Origin: Candidatus Flexifilum affinis | GTDB taxonomy: Bacteria > Chloroflexota > Anaerolineae > Aggregatilineales > Phototrophicaceae | NCBI GenBank assembly: GCA_016713325.1 | Contig: JADJPJ010000087.1 | Location: 1,054,001-1,118,000, forward strand | DNA length: 64,000 nt | Direction: 5' to 3' | Part shown: positions 17,268 through 24,959 of the stretch, piece by piece | Numbering within the stretch: position 1 is the stretch's first letter | Layout of the letters: the number at the start of each line of letters is the position of its first letter | Program-made: the position numbers and the translations under genes | The notes under the pieces: generated by a model | Told to the model about the DNA's origin: nothing | Database searches by the model: none | What the model saw: only the letters and a program-made list of their open reading frames with translations

Positions 17268-17671
17268 ATGATGACGAACGCAACCGGATCTCCCAGGAAT
17301 CCCCAAGACGAGGATGCATCCCTCGACGCGCTGATCGCGGCGGCCGCTGCGGGCGATCTCCGCAGATTCTCGGCCTGACCGATGCGCTCGGAGCGATCCT
17401 GGCTGCGCCTCATTCCGAACAGCCGGAATCCGCGGCTGCGCGGACGAGTGTCAAGGAAACAGTCGAAGCGGCCCTTCGTAGACTTGCCCCCCGTCTGCGC
17501 GAAGCGGTGGTGCTGCGTTACGGGCATGGGCTAACCTATCGAGAGATCGCTGAGGTGATGGACTGTCCGCAGAAGACGGCAGAAAGCCGCGTCCGTCTGG
17601 CGCACGAGGCGCTGCGCGGGCTGCTTACGCCGGCAGGGGCAAGCCTGCTGGAAGAATTGTGGATGGCCTGA
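17268..17671 (+). pseudogene. Remnant of an ECF-type sigma factor (region 4 only, frameshifted)
   Basis: From ATG 17268 the frame reads ASLDALIAAAAAGDL, which resembles the start of an ECF sigma factor, then stops at about 17379. One base over, the frame continues with GLTDALGAILAAP and a clear sigma region 4: EAALRRLAPRLREAVVLRYG, then LTYREIAEVMDCPQKTAESR (helix-turn-helix) ending at TGA 17671. Adding one G (CTCCGC to CTCCGGC near 17360) restores a single frame of about 134 residues. Even restored, region 2, which binds the -10 box and core polymerase, is missing, so it cannot be a standard sigma factor. It sits directly upstream of a zinc-finger anti-sigma gene that is also disrupted. Either a dying regulatory pair or an unusual region-4-only protein. 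Confidence 0.7.
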
Positions 17672-17769
17672 GCAGGTCATAGAGCAGCAGCATTTGCAAC
17701 CCTATAGTGGCAGACAATGCAGTGCAAGTAATGTGGTACGGGCAATGTGATTTAGGCGATGTAGGCGAC

Positions 17770-18299
17770 ATGAACACGCAATCCTCTATGACCTGCCGGG
17801 AAGTACGTCAGACGCTCCCAGCGTTCATTCACCGCGAACTCCCGGCCGCCCAGCGAACGCGCTTTGCCCGGCACCTCGACACCTGCGACGCCTGTCATGC
17901 GCGGTACACCCGGGAGCGCGATCTCGTCCAGTCGATGTCCGCTGCCGTGCCGATGATCGGGCGCGGCGCAGAAGCCGGGCGCTTCGAGCTGATGTGGCGC
18001 GAGAGATCGCCTCACAGATCGCGCTGCGGCGGCGGCAAATCGACACCCGAAAACTGATGACCAGCGGCGCAGCGCTCCTGGCTGTGGTGCTGCTGGCCAT
18101 GGCCTGGACGCCGATGACATCGGTTGCCAGTGTGCCCACACAGCCCATAGCGGCCGAAAAGGAACCCTTTTCGACGCCTGTCGCCGCTGTGTTCCTCTTG
18201 GAGAGCGATGCGCAAGCAACGCTGACGCCGCCCCTTCTGGGGAACTATGCCCCAGGGGCAGATGCGACCGACGAACCCGATGCGACATCGGGCGCTTGA
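17770..18299 (+). pseudogene. Anti-sigma factor with zf-HC2 domain, frameshifted
   Basis: The first frame (ATG 17770 to stop 18057) carries a zinc-binding anti-sigma domain: MTCREVRQTLPAFIHREL and ARHLDTCDACHARY, with the H-x3-C-x2-C ligands intact. Near 18000 the useful frame changes: the continuation EIASQIALRRRQIDTRKLM followed by one membrane helix (GAALLAVVLLAMAW) and an outer tail runs to TGA 18299. Adding one G to the GG in CTGATGTGGC (about 17995) joins both parts as FELMW-AREIASQIA. The normal product would hold a sigma factor at the membrane until a signal arrives. A GTG at 17707 in the same frame is less likely as start. The partner upstream is also broken, so co-decay is likely unless both are assembly errors. 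Confidence 0.72.
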
Positions 18300-18367
18300 C
18301 GGATAATGTTGAACAGCCGCGACTGACGCACAGGCGCTCACGACACAAGGGATTGAGTACCTAAACT

Positions 18368-21300
18368 ATGGCAACGACACATCCAAACCTTGAGTGGGAA
18401 CGGCAGGAACAGAGCGGGACGCTGGGCCGGTTCCTGGCGCGCGAGATCCGCCTGGACTGGTACACTGTCGCTTACGTCCTGATTTTCGTACTGGCTGTCT
18501 TCACGCGCTTCTACGTCCTGGGCGACCGCGCGAGGAGCCCCGATGAGAGCCTGCACACCTACTACTCGTGGCGTTTGATGGAGGCAGGTGACTTCCAGCA
18601 TACGCCGCTGATGCATGGCCCGATCCTTTTCCACGTCACGGCCTTCTTCTATTTCCTCTTCGGCGACAACGACTTCACGTCCAGGATCTATCCCGCGGCG
18701 CTGGGCGTCTTGCTGATTCTCTCGCCCCTCTTGTTCCGCCGCTGGATCGGGCGCTACGGGGCGATGCTGGCCTCGATCATGTTGCTCATCTCCCCCCTGC
18801 TCCTCTACTACAATCGCTATATTCGGCATGACACGCCCTCGATCCTGGCGGCCGTCCTGACCGCCTACGCCATCTTCATGTACCTCGACGGACCGGATCA
18901 TCTGCGGCGTAAAGCGCGCTGGCTGTACCTGCTGGCCGCCGGCCTGATCTGGAACCTCGGCTCCAAAGAGACGGCGTTCATCTACATCGCGATCTTTGGG
19001 GCCGCCCTGACGCTCTATTTCGCCATGCGTGCATTCCAGTACATCACGCATCGGCCGGCGCGTCTGGGTTTTCAGATGATTTCTGTCAGCGTCACCCTTG
19101 GTACAGTGGCCTCACTGTTCATGATCGCCGTCTTCAGCATCGCGTTGTTCAACTACGCCTCGCTGGAAGAGCGCCTGGCCACCTTGAGCGAGCAGTTCGG
19201 TCTGCTCTTCAGCGGCAGCGCAACGAGTTTTGACTTCAACGTCTTCATCACCTGGGCGTTGCTGGTCCTGGTGGTGCTCATCCTGGTGCTGGTAGCCACC
19301 GCTTTGTACGCGGCCATGCGCAAGCGCGGACGCTTCAACCCGGCCAGCCTGATTGTCGTTCTCCTGTTGACACTGGCAGTCACTACGGCGCTCATCGCCG
19401 TCGAAGAGATCACTCAGCAGCCGTCGCGCGCCATCGCCGGAGAAGGTGTCGAGGACATCCCGGTCGATCCGTCAGCGGTCTACAGCTATGCGCCAACGAT
19501 AGCCGCCTTTGCCCTCGCCTTTGTCGTCGCTGCGCTGGCGCTGGTTTCCCGCGCCTCGAACTGGTGGCGCAAGGCATTTCACCGGTTCCCGGAACTCGAC
19601 ATCATGTTGGTGATGGGCACGCTGATCCTGCCCTGGCTGTCACCTTTGATCACCAGCATCAGCGGCGGCAAGCCCACCGACTACACGCAGGAAGGGATCA
19701 TACGCTCGGCACTGTCCCTCCTGCCGTTCGCCATCATCGCGATTTCGATAGGTCTGGCCTGGAATGCCAAGCGCTGGATCATCGCTGCGCTGGTTTTCCA
19801 TATCCCCTTCGCCTTCTTCTTCACGACCATGTTCACCAATCCGGTCGGTCTGGCTTCGGGCATGGTGGGCAGCCTCGGCTACTGGCTGGAGCAGCAGGCG
19901 GTCAAACGTGGCAGCCAGCCGCAGTATTACTACATGCTGGCCGTCATGCCAGTGTATGAATATCTCCCGATCGTCGGCGCACTCCTTGCCTCATTGGCCG
20001 GGTTCGTCAAGCTGTGGAAAAATCTCATCAGCCCCGTGACGCCGCCCTCAGACCCGGCCCTGCCCAGCGAGGCGGAAACGGGCAGCGAAATCTCTGATCC
20101 CGTAGAGAAATCGGGACGGCCCATTACGCATCCGAACTGGCTCAGACGCCCCTCATTCATCCTGTTCGTCGCCTGGTGGGCCGCTCTGATGTTCCTGGCG
20201 CTGACCCTTGCGGGCGAAAAAATGCCCTGGCTCGGCACGCACATGACAACGCCGCTGATCTTTATGGCGGCCTGGTACTTCGGCGCCGTATTCACCAACA
20301 CGGACTGGACGGTCTTTGTCAGGCGCGGCTGGCTGTACATGCTCCTCATCCCACTGCTCGGAGTCGCCATTGTCCAGGCGGTGATCCCCTTCGTCGTCGG
20401 TCGTGCACCCTTCGGCGGTCTGGAGGTCGATCAGCTCCAGAGACTCAACGAGTGGTTGGGCATTCTCGCCTTTGGACTCCTGGTGGCCTTCCTCATCTAT
20501 CGATTGATCCGACAGACCGGTTGGGGACACTTCAGTCGCATGGTGGGGGTAGCAGCATTCTTCGGACTGGCCCTTCTGACCGCTCGCCATGCGTGGATGG
20601 CCTCGTTCATCAATCAGGATCTGGCCACCGAAACCCTGGTATACGCCCACGCGGCGCCCGGCGTCAAGCTGATGATGGACCAGATCGAGGAGGTCAGCCG
20701 CCGGACAAGTGACGGCATGGGCATTTCCTTCGCCTGGGGTGGCAATGCCTGGCCGGTGACCTGGTACTTCCGCGATCTGACCAACGCCCGCTTCTTCGCC
20801 AGCAACCCGACGCCCGGCACGATCGGTGATGCCGTCGCCGTCTATGCCAGCGACGATGTGCGCTCGCGGGTCGAGCCGCTGCTGGAAGATCGCTACTACC
20901 GCTTCGAGTATGTGCGCATGTGGTGGCCAGATCAGGAATATTTCTATCTGAATGGGCAGCGGGTGCTCAACGCGCTGGACTTTAACCCGGAGAACACCAA
21001 CGCCGCGCTGATCCGTGAAGGCATGTTCAATATCTGGTGGAGCCGCGACTACAGCAAGTATGGCGAGGCCACCGGGCGCAACTATGCCCTGGAGAGCTGG
21101 CCGGTGTCCGAGAAGCTGCACTTCTATGTGCGCAAGGACATCGCCGCGCAGGTATGGAACCTGGGCGTCGGCGAAGGGACGGTCTTCAACCCGCTGGAAA
21201 ACATGCAGGTGAACGTCTGCACCGAAAACTGGCAGCAGCAGTACGCCCTCGTCCAATTCGGATTCGAGACCGGCACGACGCTCAACCACCCGCTCGACAT

Positions 21301-22252
21301 TGCCGTCGACGAAGCGCTGAACCGCGTCTACGTGGCCGAAGAGTTCGGCAACCAGATCAGCGTCTTCGATATGGATGGCAACTTCCTGAACACGCTGAAC
21401 GGCGCCAGCGAGTTCGTGCAGCCGATGAACCGCCCGAATGGCGTCGCCGTCGCGCAGGACAGCACTCTGTACGTCGCCGACACCTGGAATTACCGGGTAC
21501 GCGCCTTCTCGCCGGACGGGCAAAACCTGTTCGGCTGGGGTCAGCCGGGGCAGTTCGGCGCTGCCGCTCAGGTCGAACCGGTCGATGCCTTTTGGGGTCC
21601 GCGCGATGTCGCCCTCGACACACTGGGCAATGCCTATGTCGCCGATACGGGCAACAAGCGCATCCGCGTCTACGATCGCAACGGGAACTGGCTGCGCGAT
21701 ATCGGCTCCGCGGGCAGCGCGGCCGGCCAGCTCGACGAGCCATCCGGTCTGGCCGTCACCAGCAATGGACGGCTGTACGTCGCCGACACCTGGAACCGCC
21801 GCGTGTCCGTCTTCAGCCTGGATGGCATTTCACTCTTCACCTTCCCCATCCGGGGCTGGTACGCCGACATCGGCCGTCCCTATCTGGCCGTCGACGAGTC
21901 GCGCAACCTGCTGTACGTCTCCGACCCGGATGCCGGCCGCGTGCTGGTCTACGATACCGAAGGCAACTGTGTGGGATCGTTTGGACAGCCGTCGGACAGT
22001 CCGGTCGACATGAGCCAGTTCGATCAGGTTGGCGCCCTGACGGTCGACTCGGCCGGCAACGTCTACATCTCTGATGCCGAAGCGGGCCGCGTGCTGAAGT
22101 TCGCACCTTTCCAGGACGCTCCGGCCGTGATTGGCAATCAGCCGGTCGACGGCCAGAGCGGCGCTGAGCAGCCAGTCGACATCATCGAGCTTACGGCCGA
22201 AGCCGCCGCTGAGGAGACAACTCCTGAAGCCACGCCCGAGACGGTCGGCTAA
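18368..22252 (+). CDS. Agl23-like (TIGR03663) membrane protein fused to NHL beta-propeller
   Basis: A 1294-residue protein. Residues 1 to about 760 are a GT-C-type membrane domain of the flippase-activity-associated Agl23 family: ARSPDESLHTYYSWRLMEAG near residue 57 (Asp-Glu of loop 1), HTPLMHGPILFHVTAFFYFL, NDFTSRIYPAALGVLLILSP, and SPLLLYYNRYIRHDTPSILA. Residues about 974-1255 hold five or six NHL repeats (for example RPNGVAVAQDSTLYVADTWN, GPRDVALDTLGNAYVADTGN, EPSGLAVTSNGRLYVADTWN), which fold as an extracytoplasmic beta-propeller. The tail is rich in Ala, Glu, Thr and Pro. Agl23 is an archaeal protein associated with lipid-linked glycan translocation; the role in bacteria is not established to my knowledge. 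Last gene of the cluster; a strong terminator follows 30 bases later. Confidence 0.85.
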   Translation: MATTHPNLEWERQEQSGTLGRFLAREIRLDWYTVAYVLIFVLAVFTRFYVLGDRARSPDESLHTYYSWRLMEAGDFQHTPLMHGPILFHVTAFFYFLFGDNDFTSRIYPAALGVLLILSPLLFRRWIGRYGAMLASIMLLISPLLLYYNRYIRHDTPSILAAVLTAYAIFMYLDGPDHLRRKARWLYLLAAGLIWNLGSKETAFIYIAIFGAALTLYFAMRAFQYITHRPARLGFQMISVSVTLGTVASLFMIAVFSIALFNYASLEERLATLSEQFGLLFSGSATSFDFNVFITWALLVLVVLILVLVATALYAAMRKRGRFNPASLIVVLLLTLAVTTALIAVEEITQQPSRAIAGEGVEDIPVDPSAVYSYAPTIAAFALAFVVAALALVSRASNWWRKAFHRFPELDIMLVMGTLILPWLSPLITSISGGKPTDYTQEGIIRSALSLLPFAIIAISIGLAWNAKRWIIAALVFHIPFAFFFTTMFTNPVGLASGMVGSLGYWLEQQAVKRGSQPQYYYMLAVMPVYEYLPIVGALLASLAGFVKLWKNLISPVTPPSDPALPSEAETGSEISDPVEKSGRPITHPNWLRRPSFILFVAWWAALMFLALTLAGEKMPWLGTHMTTPLIFMAAWYFGAVFTNTDWTVFVRRGWLYMLLIPLLGVAIVQAVIPFVVGRAPFGGLEVDQLQRLNEWLGILAFGLLVAFLIYRLIRQTGWGHFSRMVGVAAFFGLALLTARHAWMASFINQDLATETLVYAHAAPGVKLMMDQIEEVSRRTSDGMGISFAWGGNAWPVTWYFRDLTNARFFASNPTPGTIGDAVAVYASDDVRSRVEPLLEDRYYRFEYVRMWWPDQEYFYLNGQRVLNALDFNPENTNAALIREGMFNIWWSRDYSKYGEATGRNYALESWPVSEKLHFYVRKDIAAQVWNLGVGEGTVFNPLENMQVNVCTENWQQQYALVQFGFETGTTLNHPLDIAVDEALNRVYVAEEFGNQISVFDMDGNFLNTLNGASEFVQPMNRPNGVAVAQDSTLYVADTWNYRVRAFSPDGQNLFGWGQPGQFGAAAQVEPVDAFWGPRDVALDTLGNAYVADTGNKRIRVYDRNGNWLRDIGSAGSAAGQLDEPSGLAVTSNGRLYVADTWNRRVSVFSLDGISLFTFPIRGWYADIGRPYLAVDESRNLLYVSDPDAGRVLVYDTEGNCVGSFGQPSDSPVDMSQFDQVGALTVDSAGNVYISDAEAGRVLKFAPFQDAPAVIGNQPVDGQSGAEQPVDIIELTAEAAAEETTPEATPETVG

Positions 22253-22281
22253 CTCTGAACCGTCACAGTAGCAAAACAAAA

Positions 22282-22304
22282 ACGGACGCCTTAAAGGCGT
22301 CCGT
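22282..22304. terminator. Bidirectional hairpin terminator
   Basis: ACGGACGCC at 22282-22290 pairs with GGCGTCCGT at 22296-22304 around a 5-base loop. There are A-rich bases on the left and T-rich bases on the right, so it can end both the Agl23 transcript and the opposing exporter operon. Confidence 0.85.
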
Positions 22305-22333
22305 TCTGTTTAAACGTGTGGCGAGTCAGTGAG

Positions 22334-22679
22334 TTACAGGTAGCGTGCCAGACCCATACCGAGCAGCGCGATGATCATCAGGAAGGTGCTGATCCGCGAG
22401 TGCTGCGCCAGCGCCGCGGCCGATTCGCGAATCGAGGTGAGGGCACCATTCGAGATGCTGCCCTCGCCCTCCGGCACTTCCGTCGCCAGCTTCTGGCCGA
22501 ACGCACGCGTGGCGCGCCCCGTGACCGCCCCGCCGTGGATGGTCGCCGCCAGCCCGGCCAGCGCCCCAATGCCGAGGACGGCGTTGCCCAACTGCGTGAA
22601 ATAAGCCGGGCTGCCAGTCGCGTACAGGAGCAGACCAGCAAGACCGCAGGATGATCAGGATGATAACCGGAACTTCCAC
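22334..22679 (-). pseudogene. Small membrane protein, frameshifted near the N-terminus
   Basis: Reading from GTG 22679 the first dozen codons give a hydrophobic start (EVPVIILIIL). The convincing remainder is one base out of frame: GLAGLLLYATG, FTQLGNAVLGIGALAGLAAT, a soluble middle (GRATRAFGQKLATEVPEGEG) and a final helix TFLMIIALLGMGLARYL ending at 22334. The two join if one base near 22641 is removed or two are added. The restored product has about 115 residues and three helices. I recognise no family. It lies 13 bases after the cytochrome c gene in the same operon and could be a membrane partner of it. Without correction only an 85-residue TTG-started frame (22334-22591) could be made. 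Confidence 0.55.
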
Positions 22680-22692
22680 AGAAAACCTCCCG

Positions 22693-23121
22693 TCAAAGAG
22701 TCAGTAAATAAGCAATCAGATCGGCGATCTGCTGAGGCGAAAGCCGCCGACCGTATTGATTGTACATGAGGTTGCCGTAGCCCGACACGACATGCGCAGA
22801 TGGATGGACAATGCTGTCATAGGTATAGGCGACAGCCGACATACCGCTGACGCGCGATGCGGCCGCGGCTCCGTAGCCGGCCACGGTCGGGCCGTCGGTC
22901 CCCGAACCATCCAGCGAATGGCAGTTCGAGCAGGGAGGAGCGCCTCCAACCGACTCCGCGAACAACGTCTGCCCCCGCTGTGCATCGCCCGCTGGAAGCG
23001 AGGCTGACGGATCGGCCGGCGCCGTGCCGGAGCAGGCGACGGACATGATAACCATCACTGCGACCAGCGCCAATAGGCGCAGCAGGGTTCTGCCCTGCGT
23101 GAATCGACTCGTTCGTTGCAT
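22693..23121 (-). CDS. Class I cytochrome c, lipoprotein
   Basis: A 142-residue exported electron carrier. Seen: a positively charged N-terminus, a hydrophobic core and a lipobox ending at Cys30 (VMVIMSVAC), so it is probably lipid-anchored on the outer face. One haem-binding motif CSNCH occupies residues 64-68. A distal methionine ligand is likely Met119 (GYGNLMYNQYG), followed by the final helix SPQQIADLIAYLLTL, which is typical of small class I cytochromes. It follows the ABC exporter by 8 bases on the same strand and precedes a small membrane protein. Redox partner unknown; linkage to an exporter is unusual and may only reflect shared transcription. Confidence 0.9.
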   Translation of the reverse strand: MQRTSRFTQGRTLLRLLALVAVMVIMSVACSGTAPADPSASLPAGDAQRGQTLFAESVGGAPPCSNCHSLDGSGTDGPTVAGYGAAAASRVSGMSAVAYTYDSIVHPSAHVVSGYGNLMYNQYGRRLSPQQIADLIAYLLTL

Positions 23122-23129
23122 GCCAATAC

Positions 23130-24956
23130 CTACCTTGTGGTAGACGCGTGGAACATGTCGCGCGCGTTTTCGATGTAGCTGAGCGACTGATGTCGAAAAT
23201 AGGTATTGTACAACTCTGCGTAGTGTCCGCCCTGGGTCATCAGCGCATCGTGACTGCCCTCTTCGATGATTCCGCCCTGCCGCAGCACGATGATCCGGTC
23301 GGCGCTGCGCACGGTGCTCAGGCGATGCGCGACCAGGATCGACGTCGACTGCTTGAGAATGAGGTCGATGGCATCCTGAATCTGCGTTTCGGTGAACGGA
23401 TCGATGCTGGCCGTCGCCTCGTCGAGGATGAAGATCGCCGGACGCTGGACCAGCACACGGAGCAGCGCCACCAACTGCCGCTGCCCCATACTCAGCCGAG
23501 CGCCGCGTTCACCCACATCCGTATTCAGGCCTTCCGGCAGGGTTTCGATCCACTCGCCGCCGCCAATGCTGTTGGCGATCTTCAGCACCTGGGCATCGGT
23601 CGCGTCCGGCCGGGCGTAACGAATGTTGTCCATGACCGAACCACTGAACAGGAACGGTTGCTGAGGCACGATCCCCAGGCGCGAGCGGTAGGCCTCCATG
23701 TCGAAGGTGCGGATATCCTGCCCATCGACCAGGATGCGGCCCTGCTGGAATTCGTAGAAGCGCGTGATCAGCTTGATGATCGAGCTTTTGCCTGCGCCCG
23801 TGTGGCCAACAAAGGCGACGCTTTCCCCTGGAGCAATCCGCAGGGAGAAGTCATCCAGCACGTGGCCCCCCGTGTTGTACGAGAAGGTGACGTTCTCAAA
23901 GCGGATCTCACCCTCGATCCATGCCGGCGGCTTGACGCTGCCCGTTTGTTTCACCGTGTTCTCGGCATCGACGAGCGCGAAGATGCGCTCCAGGGCGCTC
24001 ATGCCGAGCTGAAGCTGGCTCCAGAACGACGAAATGTTGATCACCGGGAACCAGAAACGGTCAATGCCCTGCACGAACAGGAACCACGCCCCCGCTGCGA
24101 TCACCCCGTCGATAGCGTACTGGCCGCCGGCATAAACCACGAGGGCGACCACGAAACCGGAGAGCGCGTTCATCGTCGGGAAGATGGTGGCGAAGACAAA
24201 CCCCCGGCGGATATTCACGTTGTACGACTGCCGGTTGACCTGTCTGAACTCGTCGTAGATCATCGCCTCCTGCCGGAAGTTCTTGGCGACGGTGATCCCG
24301 CTGACACTCTCCTGAATGTTGTCGTTCACCACGGCCAGGGACCGCGCGCCACGGCGGGTGGCGACGCGGGCCAGATGCCGGAACGCCAGGGCCGCGCCGA
24401 TGACGACCGGCATGCTGGCCAGGACCATGAGCGTCAACCGCCATTCCCGACTGAGCAGCGCAACGAAAACCAGGAGGAACTCGGTCACCTGGGCGATGAT
24501 GTCGGTCGTGAGCACGATGACCTGACTCAGGTCCTGCGTGTCGCTGGTGATGCGGCTCACCACCTTGCCGGTCTTGTTCTCGTCGTAAAAGGACAGATCG
24601 CGCTCGATAGCGGCGTTGAAGGCGTCTTCGCGAAGCTTACCGATCAGATCCGCGACCAGTCGTGTGACGAACCGTCGGCGCAGTTGATAGATGAAATAGT
24701 CGCCGACCGCGATGATGCCGAGCGCGACCACCACCACGAGGAGCATGGAAGAGTCGTTCGTGCGCAGCGCGTCAACCCCGACCGAGGTTACCACCGGGAT
24801 CAGCGCGCCGATGGCGGCAAAGACCAGCACCAGGACCATGATCGCTGCCACGCGGCGGCGATGCGGAACAAAGTACGTGAGCCCGCGCCGCAGCAGCGCG
24901 CCGTCATCGTATGTGCGGTCGTAGCTGTCCGCACCCAACCCAGCAAGAATGCCCAT
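23130..24956 (-). CDS. ABC exporter half-transporter, catalytically complete Walker B subunit
   Basis: A 608-residue type IV ABC exporter with an N-terminal six-helix membrane domain (about residues 35-320) and a C-terminal ATPase. Seen: Walker A GHTGAGKSS near 383, Q-loop VPQQPFLFSG, signature RLSMGQRQL near 487 (LSMGQ instead of LSGGQ), Walker B FILDEATASID near 506 with the catalytic glutamate, and the switch histidine in VAHRLSTVRSADR. It lies 3 bases after a second half-transporter with complementary deviations, so the two should form a heterodimer of the BmrCD/TM287-288 type. Substrate unknown (drugs, lipids or peptides are possible). The tail continues about 30 residues past the ATPase with LYNTYFRHQSLSYI. 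Confidence 0.93.
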   Translation of the reverse strand: MGILAGLGADSYDRTYDDGALLRRGLTYFVPHRRRVAAIMVLVLVFAAIGALIPVVTSVGVDALRTNDSSMLLVVVVALGIIAVGDYFIYQLRRRFVTRLVADLIGKLREDAFNAAIERDLSFYDENKTGKVVSRITSDTQDLSQVIVLTTDIIAQVTEFLLVFVALLSREWRLTLMVLASMPVVIGAALAFRHLARVATRRGARSLAVVNDNIQESVSGITVAKNFRQEAMIYDEFRQVNRQSYNVNIRRGFVFATIFPTMNALSGFVVALVVYAGGQYAIDGVIAAGAWFLFVQGIDRFWFPVINISSFWSQLQLGMSALERIFALVDAENTVKQTGSVKPPAWIEGEIRFENVTFSYNTGGHVLDDFSLRIAPGESVAFVGHTGAGKSSIIKLITRFYEFQQGRILVDGQDIRTFDMEAYRSRLGIVPQQPFLFSGSVMDNIRYARPDATDAQVLKIANSIGGGEWIETLPEGLNTDVGERGARLSMGQRQLVALLRVLVQRPAIFILDEATASIDPFTETQIQDAIDLILKQSTSILVAHRLSTVRSADRIIVLRQGGIIEEGSHDALMTQGGHYAELYNTYFRHQSLSYIENARDMFHASTTR

Positions 24957-24959
24957 GGT

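Noticed and set aside
17707..17769. An upstream GTG start for the anti-sigma gene
   Set aside because: The added residues have no family match and lie in the AT-rich leader; ATG 17770 starts just before the zinc-finger domain.
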